Made by a program: the position numbers and the translations under genes
Part shown: positions 14,120-24,233 of the stretch, piece after piece
Position numbering within the stretch: the stretch's first letter is position 1
How the letters are laid out: every line of letters begins with the position of its first letter
The notes under the pieces: generated by a model
Databases searched by the model: none
Seen by the model: only the letters and a program-made list of their open reading frames with translations
Told to the model about the DNA's origin: nothing
Origin: Silurus meridionalis
Taxonomy: Eukaryota > Chordata > Actinopteri > Siluriformes > Siluridae
NCBI RefSeq assembly: GCF_014805685.1
Contig: NC_060906.1
Span: 12,071,846-12,135,845 of the forward strand
Length of the DNA: 64,000 nt
Direction: 5' to 3'

Positions 14120-14305
14120 CCCATGTGAACAAATAAGCACAAATCTCCACAAACACATTCCAAAATCTAGTGAAACATCTTCCCAGAAGAGTGGAGGGTA
14201 TTATAACAGCAAATGGGGACTAAATGTCAAATAAGATGGTCAAAAAGCACATACAAATGTTATAGTCAGGCGTCAACCTTTGTCCATAAAGTGTATGTAG
14301 ATAGC
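14120..14305. mobile_element. Tc1-type MITE fragment
   Basis: Contains CCAAAATCTAGTGAAACATC followed by TTCCCAGAAGAGTGGAGG and ends near TTTGTCCATAAAGTGTA, typical of the widespread fish non-autonomous Tc1-like family. The same internal block is at 58290-58400. Confidence 0.65.
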
Positions 14306-14764
14306 AAAGCTGAAATGAATTTGGTGATGCAAATAAAAAATTTAAAAAAGTGCATAAATGTCAGATTTCATAGTGCTGAAATAAAACTTTTCTGACTTTC
14401 TCAGCGCTAAAAGTGGAAGCTATTTTCACTTGCGTCTTTGCCAATAAAAATGCATTATATAATCACATTACATCAGCTGACAAGGTAAAATCCGAAGCCC
14501 AGTTAAAGGAGAAGGTCAATTAGATGTGTGTATTAGATTAGGTGAAATAAAGGTATGATGTAGGCAAAGCATGTTCAGTACCCAGATGACCAGAGATGCC
14601 AAAGATATCACACAGAGAAACTGAACTGTTTTGTAGTTTGAGCTGAGTGGAGTGTGGAGTGTCTTGATGACTGTCTGCCTGAAATCTTACACTTTCTGAT
14701 GCTATCAAGCATGTGTACATAGAAAGTAAACATTAGGGTGTATATGGCACATTGCAGCTTGAGA

Positions 14765-16060
14765 CCGTCCCCAGGTTACGTATGTAACCCTGGTTCCCTG
14801 ATGGAACAAGATGCTGCGTCAACAACGCTTTGGGAATGCTTCTGTGTGGTCCATGCTCTGAATCATTTGTGTAATCCATCCAATGGAAAGCGCACTGTCA
14901 CTGGAGGAGTGATGTCATGACCAGGAAGCTATAAAAAGCGTGTGGAGAGAATTCGGTGCTAGCTTCTGTAAGAGAGAAGGAAGCGCTGCAGGGAATCCGG
15001 AAGTGTAGCATGAAGACCCTCAGGGAACCAGGGTTACATATGTAACCTGGAGACGTTCCCTTTCAGGAATTCGAGCTGGGTCAACAATGCTTTGTGAAAG
15101 AGAGTCCAATACCGCCAGACTAACCAATCCCTGCCTAGTGTGTGGGGGCACAGCTAGGCTGAACAGACAGGCCAAGAGTTGCACTCAGGTCAAGGTTATA
15201 GAACCTGATGAAGGTCAGTGGGGTGGACTAGCCTGCAGCGTTGCAGATGTCCTGGAGAGACACTCTACTGGACCAAGCCTCAGAGGCTGCCACACTCGGG
15301 GTCGAGTGCGCTCTGACCTCCAATAGAGCGGGGCGACCAGAGGTCACGTAGGAGGATGTGATTGCATCAGTAATCCACCTGCTTAGAATCTGCTTGTTAG
15401 TAGGAAGGCCTCTCCTCGGAGGGCCATAGCAGATGAACAACTGTTCCGACTTTCTCCACAGACTCACCGTGTGGATGTAAGTGTCCAGTGCTCGCACTGG
15501 ACACAGCTGGTTGAGCTTCTCCTGGTCTGGGGACTAAAAAGAAGGAGAATAGAATTCCTGGAGCCTGACTGGTTGTGGGACGACCAAGGGCACCTTAGGG
15601 ATCAGCCTCGGGTGGCACAGAAAAAACTCTCTGCCCAATGGCTGCCTCACCACAGGGGCATGATACGCTGAAATGGCGGATGCGTAGACCTTAAAGGTGG
15701 ACGGAACCAACCCTTTGGTGTAGTGTCCCTGGAAAAATTCCAGCATTGAACCAACCAGGCAGTTAACTGGATCCAATTGGTGCAGATCGCACCATACACT
15801 GAACAGATGCCATCTCGCGGCATACAAACTCCTCATAGAGGGAGCTCTGGAGTGGAGAATGGCCAATGTGAAGAAACCGGAATCTCCGGGGCCACAGCCA
15901 CAGCCTCCACAACTCTGGGCGGGGGTGAACCTGCTTAAGAGAGGAGATCCATACTAAGAGGGATCTTACAGGGTGCTCGAGAACGGCTATAAGGTCCACA
16001 AACCATGGTCTGCCTGTCCACCAGGAGGAAATGGACTTAATCCTGGCGAACTCTCTCCAG
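14765..16060 (-). mobile_element. DIRS-type retrotransposon, 3' end
   Basis: The minus strand carries the tyrosine-recombinase (YR) end of a DIRS element (16000 down to about 15180), followed by terminal sequence at 14765-15120. Two 35-bp blocks in inverted orientation (14765-14800, GTTACGTATGTAACCCTGG; and 15022-15058, CCAGGGTTACATATGTAACC) flank about 220 bp. That 220-bp section matches the left terminus of the second DIRS remnant at 36026-36190, including GCTATAAAAAGC. A terminal repeat inverted relative to the coding direction plus an internal complementary region is what DIRS elements carry. The 5' part (gag, RT/RH) is absent. Confidence 0.82.
15180..15999 (-). pseudogene. DIRS tyrosine recombinase, broken
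   Basis: 15999-15763 and 15866-15534 encode overlapping pieces in different frames, including the core-binding helix region SLYAARWHLFSVWC and FKVYASAISAYHAPV. 15330-15180 gives the catalytic C-terminus: RAHSTPSVAASEAW, then SLQDICNAAG, a stop where Trp is expected, then STPLTFIRFYNLDLS with the candidate nucleophile Tyr. The usual His-x-x-Arg is His-Ser-Thr-Pro here, so the Arg is lost. With frameshifts, the nonsense codon and the missing Arg, the recombinase is dead. Confidence 0.8.
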
Positions 16061-17149
16061 AGCTTTTTATGTTTATTTCATAACCTCTGAATTCTGCTTT
16101 AAAAAAATTATATATATACAAATATATACAGTACATTCGGTATTAAGATATTTCTCTGATAAAGCAACCTATACTGTATTAGATAATAGACCACTTTTTT
16201 AGATGAAAAATAAAATAAACTGTGGCAGTTCCTCTCAAATGCTTAAAAAAAAGTACAAGCCAATATTCTCATAACCCTTCAGAGCATATATGAACACTGA
16301 CTTCTGGCTGCTATTTTGCTTGTTGGGATTTTTAGGCTCGAACCAATATGCACTATCAATATACAGTATGTTTTCCAGGTAGATTAAATGTCTCTGGAGG
16401 AGTGTGTCTGCCAAATATCATAAATGGAATTATAATAATTAGGGCAATGAGAGATTTAGACCTGATGTGGGATGCTTGTATTTCTGAGGAATTCTCAGCA
16501 TACATGTGGTAAGAACAGTGTTACTCATGGAGGGAAAGTAATCATTTAAATGTATTTAAATTTCCTCTAGTTTAAAATGCAGTTAGAAATTAAGCATTAA
16601 ACTTACATAACATTGAACTAAAATAAAAAATGGTAATTACCAGCAGCCAGTTCTGTATTCAGTGACAAAATGTTGCAAATTGACGTATTTTTAAAACATT
16701 TATTAAGGCAAGAACTGGAATCGTTGAATCACATGTTTGCATGAAGCACACATGACACAGGGCAACTTGTTTCAGTCCTGGAAACTTCTTGCTTCTAATT
16801 TTATCATATTTAATGATGCCATTACATAGAGAGCATGCTGGGTAATGGTCCCTTTTGGTAAAGCTTTATATAAGACCCCTTGCTGTTCCTGCTGAGATTA
16901 GTGTGACTTCCTACTTCTCATTACATCTCATAATGTCTCACTAAATCCCAGTCTGTCGCATTATATGTGTCATGTGTTTCATTTATGTCTCCAGAGACGG
17001 CTAGAAAGTTCACACCCTGGCTTCAGTCTGCCACGCAATCACTCCCTGCTTCGCTTTTCATCTCTGGTCCTTTCCATTTCACCCCACTTTCTATTTAGCT
17101 ATAGATGTCTTAAACGTAAGCTTTCTATTTAGTTCAACCCAATTGCTTT
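16061..17149. other. gene-free stretch
   Basis: AT-rich unique-looking sequence. No exon or element recognised. Confidence 0.4.
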
Positions 17150-17156
17150 CTTTATT

Positions 17157-17192
<36 letters not shown>

Positions 17193-17237
17193 TAGTTATC
17201 TCTCTCTCTCTCTCTCTCTTTCTCTCCCTCTCTCTCT
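17150..17237. repeat. (TTTC)n and (CT)n composite microsatellite
   Basis: Eleven TTTC units (17150-17194) followed by a CT tract. Confidence 0.92.
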
Positions 17238-17973
17238 TCTTCTCGCATGCTCTCGTTATCTCTGGGCCTCCTACAGACTTCCTCTTCCTCTCTCATTAGT
17301 GTCCTTCTGTAGCATAGCAACAGACAGGCTAACAACAGACAGACTGCGTGATGAAGATGCTGGGAAAAAGGACATCAGCCTCAGCAGCAGTCACCTGCTT
17401 AGCCTTCTTGGGAAAACGCCGCTTGTTCTGTCACTATGAAATCAGTTTGATTATGACTTGTGTCAAGCTGCTGAAGTCCAAGCAGAGGCTGAACAGGGGG
17501 TGCACCTCCACAAAGTTAGAGAAGAAACAGAAGCAAACCTGTGAATTTTTTCTTTTTTTGAAAATAATTTTCCGCTTTGTTGGGAAGAGGCTTGATGAAT
17601 GTGTTCAGTGTAACTGTTGAGCACATTGATCAAACTGTTTTCCTGTAAAGCTGAAAATCAATTACACGCAGACGTTAGTGAACAATACAAGCTCCCATGC
17701 TTGCTGTGTCGCTTCTCCTCGGTGTAAGCAGTTAAATTCTGCAAAGTGTTCTTTAATTATCCCTTTTCTTCCATCATTCCCTCTCGATATATTGCTTTCT
17801 GAGAGCTCTTCAGAGCAGAGGGCATCAGCAGTTATCATTTATCATTTAATTGATTTGGTGATTTCTTTCTTTCCTCTTCTCTCAACACCCCTGCGTGAGC
17901 TCTCTGTGCTTCACTGCACAAAATCTCATGACCACATCTGTCAGTGTCATGTTCTCTTGGTTTTTCTTTCTGT

Positions 17974-17977
<4 letters not shown>

Positions 17978-18017
<40 letters not shown>

Positions 18018-18025
18018 CACTCAAA
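17978..18025. repeat. (CA)n microsatellite
   Basis: CA array with a GC interruption. Confidence 0.92.
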
Positions 18026-18955
18026 CACACACAAAGAGATTAGGTTTGATTAAGTTTCTCTTGTTTTTCAGTGCATAAGTGATGCTGTGACACAACTGTT
18101 GGAAAGTACAAGTAATCCTCAAGTAGTGAATACAGAATAAACTTCAGACAGTAGAGTGTGTATTTCTTTATGTAATATAAGCAGGAACATTATTTGGTGC
18201 CCAGTTTAAACCCTGAGTCATTTTATTGCTATTGTTATGATTAATTATGACAGAGAAATGCCTCTAAGTGCAGTTAGATCTGCATGGTAAAATGTTCGGC
18301 CATGTGTGTATAGAAGAAGTGGATGCCAGATGCAGGAAGTAAAGGTCAAAGTAAATAGTGGTAAATACTTGTGTAGTAGAATATAACAAATAAATATTTT
18401 AATACACTCCATTTGATCATTTGTTAACAAAGCTAAATAAAATTGGCTCAAAGGTATTATTCCACCTAGCTGAATGACGCAGCTCTTATTTGTATTCTTC
18501 AATCAACTCCATCATCAAACCCCACCCCATTATCATCAATCCCCTGCCCAGACTTGGTTTAAAATTTATTATGCCATTTTTTAATTATTCAATGTTTGGA
18601 CTTTCATCCATGATTATTCAGAAAGTGATTTAGCCTCTCCTAGTAAAGAAAGGCCCTCCTAGTTCCAAAGGTCTCCTGAAGAGCATAAGCTATGTGTGAA
18701 AAACTCCCTCCCTCTCTCTATCTCTAGCTCTCTCTCTCTCCTTTTCTCCCTCTTTGTCACTCACTCAAACAGTTTTTATTACCCTTAAGACAACCTTTTA
18801 CTGACATAATTATTCATTCTGTTAATTAATTATATCCCTGCATCAATATCTAACCCCAACTAAAAGACAATTTTTAGTTTATCTCTTTTTTCTAAATAAA
18901 GAATAAATAAAATAAATTCATGTGCCATTCCCCCACAGACGAGCACACGCATGCA

Positions 18956-18956
<1 letters not shown>

Positions 18957-18995
<39 letters not shown>
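18957..18995. repeat. (CA)n microsatellite
   Basis: About 19 CA units. Confidence 0.93.
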
Positions 18996-19000
<5 letters not shown>

Positions 19001-19865
19001 AGCACCTGCTATATCTGTCACAGTGTAATGCTGCCCCCTGCAGGTCAACTTATATAACTAAACTGAACGCGTAAGACATTTGTGTCAAGATAAGATGAGG
19101 ACATAAATAAGTCAATTATTGAATGAATCACAATAAAAATACAAATTAAGTTCAATAATGACTGATATAATTAAAAGTTAATAAACTAACTTACTCGAAC
19201 ATTTCTACATCCCTATTTTAAAATTTGTCTGCAATAAATAATAGCAGTGTGCTCAAAACCAATTTATTAATGTTCTGTTTTGTTTTAATTGTTTGTTTGT
19301 TTTTTTCAGTAAAAAATATTTGGACTCAAGTTGGGCTTTTGGTAATTTTCTTACTTCCTTTATCCCCATACACAGGCTCACATATGCGTGAGTATGATGT
19401 AAGAGAAATGCCTACCTCACAGAAGCAGTTTTGCTCTTTTTCATACTCCATTGATGAATGGCTTTCGTATCTCAGGATTTAGACGTGCCTTTTACTGATG
19501 ATTTATTTTTGTGTGTGTCCTATTGGGAGTCATTATGCATAGTTTTTTATTTTATTTATTACTTTTTTAATACTATCCCTAAAATAAATAATATTAATAT
19601 TGAACATTATTATTTGCAAAATAAATATATGTTTTGCTTCTGTTTGTTAATTTATTTAAATTTTTAAATGTAATGATGTGATCTTGTCATCTCCGTAACA
19701 AATTTAGTTTTGCACCTTTCCCCCCTATTTATGTCTCTTGCTTGACTGGCCTTCAAATAAATAAAGTATAGATAATTGTAAAGTATAGAAAACTGTGGTT
19801 TTAACTATTTTGACATGTGAAGAAAGAGTTTCATGTGCTTTTATCTATATGTGACAATTAAAGGT

Positions 19866-19970
<105 letters not shown>

Positions 19971-21374
19971 TTTTGACCAGTAAGAATTACCTCTGTCCAT
20001 AAACCCATGCACATGTTTTAACACCTATTGATAATTAGTTCTTTAGCTAATTAATGCTATGCTACGCCTTCTAATAATCTTAACCCTCATAGTATAAGAT
20101 CTCATTTGGAAAGTCATTTTCTAGTGGAAAACTGACCAATGTCTTCACAATGGCAAAATAATTTGATTTATCTATTCTAACGGGAATATCTCCATCAAGG
20201 TCTAAAAACACAGTGAATGTCATTAATGTAAAAAGTTCTGAATATCAACGCTTCTTATTTGTTTGCAAATGATGCAGACATAGTAACTGAAGAATAATAA
20301 ATAATTTTTAAACTTTCACTGATCCATTTGAGCTACTTTTGTACGTTCTCATTAATATCCTATGATTATTCAGATGAGGGCAAGGGAGTAGAGAGAGAAC
20401 ATAACCATGATCAACCTCAAACAGGAAATCAGGCCTGGAAAATGTTCATGCTCATATTACATTTATCGTCATCCATTATTTAAAAACTCACAGAAAGTGT
20501 CTTTCACAAGTCACTAATATAATAATTTACAATATCCTATTCAATTCTGGTACCTGAAACAGGCTGAATATTATTCTCGAATCAGCAGCATAGAAATAAC
20601 AGTGAGAGGTAAACCTTATAATTATTTCATAACGCCAAACAAATTCATTCATTAGTTATGCTGCCCCCCTACGGCACTTCCTCAATCACTATAAATAGGG
20701 AGAATTGTGTCTTCATCGTGTCTAGACTATAATGCTATAATTACCTTATAAGATTACGGTTGTATGTCCTGATTGAAATGATTACAGACTGATTGTTGGG
20801 GACTTGTATAAAAACTGTTGTAGTTCAGTTCAGGATATATTATCTAAAGTTTAATTCCTTGTGAATGTACTATACAGCATTTTAAGTAAGTTTTACTTAC
20901 TCTGGATGGCTGTGTATGTGATGAAAATTTAATTAGAATTTGAATTAGATACATTTAATTTCACCTTTATGATATTTTGTTTTACCACCTTGTGGCTTAT
21001 ATTCAGCTATGCTATTATATCCTTTACCAAATAATTATGCAGCTAAGCAAGTGTCATTAAGATCTTATGAAGTGCCTCTGCAAAGACTCAACCTGAAAGA
21101 GATTAATTATAGTTTGTACAAGTGCATGAGTGCTCTAGGTAGTACATAAGTGCATAAACTTTAAGTTTAAGTCCATGAGCACAAATAATATACACATTAT
21201 ACACATAATTGGAAAAAAAAATCTGTAATAAAAATTTTATTAATGCAAATCAAGTATAGAAAATTAGATACTGTTTGAAGAGAAGGGTATACAAAACCTT
21301 TTATAATGATACAGTGCTAGTCTGAAAGGAAATGGGAGTGTGAACTAGGAAAAAGACACAGCAAGTGCATTTAA
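19971..21374. other. gene-free AT-rich stretch
   Basis: Nothing recognised. Some patches (20640-20720) have mixed composition. Confidence 0.4.
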
Positions 21375-21600
21375 GTTAAAGACCTCTGTTGGCATGCAGG
21401 TCAGGTCATGAGTTCATGGATAATGTGGTACAGCAATCTTTGATGCCTAAAATGCAAAGACAAGTGTTTAGAATTTGATTATTGTGCCAGTGGAATAACC
21501 TCAGCAGAAAACATTTTGAGGTTATGAGCAAAGTAAGCAACAGCATTCTGAATGCTCTGCAAAAGGGATATGGTGAGACTTGCAAAGATAAATGTGTAGA
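21375..21600. repeat. interspersed repeat fragment, unclassified
   Basis: AGTAAGCAACAGCATTCTGA and neighbouring sequence resemble the same fish repeat type as 9455-9680. The right neighbour (21620-21810) has an unrecognised minus-strand frame. Confidence 0.3.
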
Positions 21601-21815
21601 AATAATATTTATGTCAACAGAGTTGGTTCCTGCGGACTTGCCCTCTTCCCAAAGACGAGGATCCGGTTTAAAGGTTGCCGTTTTGACATCATTGTAGAGA
21701 TCCAGCACAACTCGTGCTTGACACGCTTCAAAAAGAGGACTTCCAGGAAGTGGCAGGAGCCCTGAATGCAAATATTGCTGTGCAAGGGGGCTTTTTTGAA
21801 GGAGATACAAACATA

Positions 21816-23208
21816 CAAACCCGATTCCAAAAAAGATGGGACACTGTACAAATTGTGAACAAAAAAGGAATGCAATAAGTTACAAATCTTATAAACTTAT
21901 ATTTTATTCACAATAGAATATAGATAACATATCAAATGTTGAAAGTGAGACATTTTAAAATGTCATGCCAAATATTGGCTCATTTTGGATTTCATGAAAG
22001 CTACACATTCCAAAAAAGTTGGGACAGGTGGCAATAAGAGGCCGGAAAAGTTAAATGTGCATATAAGGAACAGCTGGAGGACCAATACGAAACTTATTAG
22101 GTCAATTGGCAACAAGATTGGTTATAAAAAGAGCCTCTCAGAGTGGCAGTGTTTCTCAGAAGTCAAGATGGGCAGAGGATCACCAATTCCCCCAATGCTG
22201 CGGCGAAAAATATTGGAGCAAAATCAGAAAGGAGTTTCTCAGAGACAAATTGCAAAGAGTTTAAAGTTATCATCATCTATAGTGGATAATATCATCCAAA
22301 GATTCTCTGTGCGTAAGGGTCAAGGCCGGAAAACCATACTGTATGCCCGTGATCTTCGGGCCCTTAGACGGCACTGCATCATATACAGGAATGCTGCTGT
22401 AATGGAAATCACAACAAGGGCTGAGGAATACTTCCAGAAAACATTGTCGGTGAACACAATCCACCGTGCCATTCGCCGTTGCCGGCTAAAACTCTTTGGG
22501 TCAAAAAAGAAGCCATATCTAAACATGATCCAGAAGCGCAGGCGTTTTCTCTGGGCCAAGGCTCATTTAAAATGGATTGTGGCAAAGTGGAAAACTGTTC
22601 TGTGGTCAGACGAATCAAAATTTGAACTTCTTTTTGGAAAACTGGGACGCCATGTCATCCGGACTAAAGAGGATAAGGACAACCCAAGTTGTTATCAGCG
22701 CTCAGTTCAAAAGCCTGCATCTCTGATGGTATGGGGTTGCATGAATGCGTGTGGCATGGGCAGCTTACACATCTGGAAAGGCACCATCAATGCTGAAAGG
22801 TATATCTAAGTTCTAGAACAACATATGCTCCCATCCAGACGTCATCTCTTTCAGGGAAGACCTTGCATTTTCCAACATGACAATGCCAGACCACATACTG
22901 CATTAATTACATCATGGCTGCATAGAAGAAAGATCCGGGTACTGAAATGGCCAGCCTGCAGTCCAGATCTTTTACCCATAGAAAACATTTGGTGTATCAT
23001 AAAGAGGAAGATGCGACAAAGAAGACCTAAGACAGTTGAGCAACTAGAAGCCTGTTTTAGACAAGAATGGGACAACAAGTTTAAACATGTGTTATGTCAT
23101 CTATGTTGTATTCTGAATAAAATATTGAAATTTGAAACTCCTACATTATTGCCTTCTGTTGTTATTCACAATTTGTACAGTGTCCCAACTTATTTGGAAT
23201 CAGGTTTG
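21816..23208 (+). mobile_element. Tc1/mariner transposon, nearly full length
   Basis: 1393 bp flanked by TA on both sides (21814-21815 and 23209-23210). Terminal inverted repeats: the left starts CAAACCCGATTCCAAAAAAG and continues to GGGACACTGTACAAATTGTG; the right is its imperfect inverse, ending AATCAGGTTTG. A transposase frame on the + strand fills most of the interior with a single in-frame stop. This is the best-preserved transposon in the window. Confidence 0.93.
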
Positions 23209-23211
23209 TAG
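22168..23211 (+). pseudogene. Tc1 transposase with one nonsense codon
   Basis: Start chosen at MGRGSPIPPM because the sequence before it looks like leader. Residues 1-110 form the helix-turn-helix DNA-binding region (QRQIAKSLKLSSSIV). The first catalytic Asp is in WSDESKF (about residue 148). Codon 214 is TAA where Gln is usual (RYI-stop-VLEQHM), a single C-to-T change. The frame then continues with the second Asp in FQHDNARPHT (about 238) and Glu in PIENIW (about 272). Thirty-three residues separate this Asp and Glu rather than the usual 34, suggesting a one-codon loss (ALITSWL). The frame stays open into the right inverted repeat; the native stop is unclear. Probably inactive. Confidence 0.88.
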
Positions 23212-23598
23212 ATTCATTTCTTGTAAACATAGCTAGTTTTGAAACTTTTGATACCACCTTGTATACCTACCTCAGGTTTCGAATACATTCAGGACAGACA
23301 GTTGAAACAAAAGCTCAAAATTTACCCAGTTTATTGATTGCCAAAAGTTTATTGATTCATAAAATCTCATTAAAATTCTGTCAATTGCAGCCTCTGCTGG
23401 TGAGGAGAAGTTATGTCCTGTGTTGGCCCTGCATTGGAACACCCACACCATAGTGAGATCAGTAGTGTGTGTGGCCATACAAACATGCATAAATACTGTT
23501 TTATCTAAGCATGGGGGGAATTCATGTAGGAGTCTGGTGCAGGGCTGCGACTTGCAAGAGTTCACTAAAAAATTTACACAAAAACAATCTCGACCAGC

Positions 23599-23599
<1 letters not shown>

Positions 23600-23655
<56 letters not shown>

Positions 23656-23680
23656 GTGTGTGTGTAGGTGTGTGTGTGTC
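23600..23680. repeat. (TG)n microsatellite
   Basis: Long TG array (23600-23653) with imperfect TG-rich continuation. Confidence 0.93.
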
Positions 23681-24233
23681 TATGAATACTTGTCAAATTC
23701 CTAACAGACTAGGCAGATATCGTTTAGCCCCAGGTCATTGAGGCAGTGCCGACACATGAGTTTTGAGCTCAGTGTCGGATGCCAAGTTCAATTCCCTTAG
23801 GTGCCATACACTATCCATGGCCAGAATCCATTATGTAGTGGCCAGAGTTTATGACTGTACATTTACTAACTTGGAAAGATGACATATGCCAGACGAGCCA
23901 GGAGACTTTTGGGTCACTTGGATAGGGACGCTAGTATTTTACGCTAGGCTCTTCCTGGCGAGCTTCCTTGTGCTCTGGGACTGTGGTTCCGTCACACTGC
24001 AAAAGACATGTTCTTACTAAAATTCATTCAGAATTTTTTTAAGTCAATTTGAAATCATGACTTTTAATTATAACTGAAGGCAATTATTTTTTCTCGACTG
24101 ATTATTTTGTGTTTTACTGAGGCTGACAAGCTAAAAAAAATATTGCTTTCAATTAACCTACTTTACTATAGTGAAAATTTTAATAAATTAATGTGTGCCA
24201 TAAACATCATGTTTCATCTAAAGCAATTGTATG

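Noticed and set aside
21406..21875. Minus-strand frame with ARVVLDLYNDVKTATFKPDP
   Set aside because: Looks protein-like locally but crosses into the Tc1 terminus and an unclassified repeat; no family recognised.
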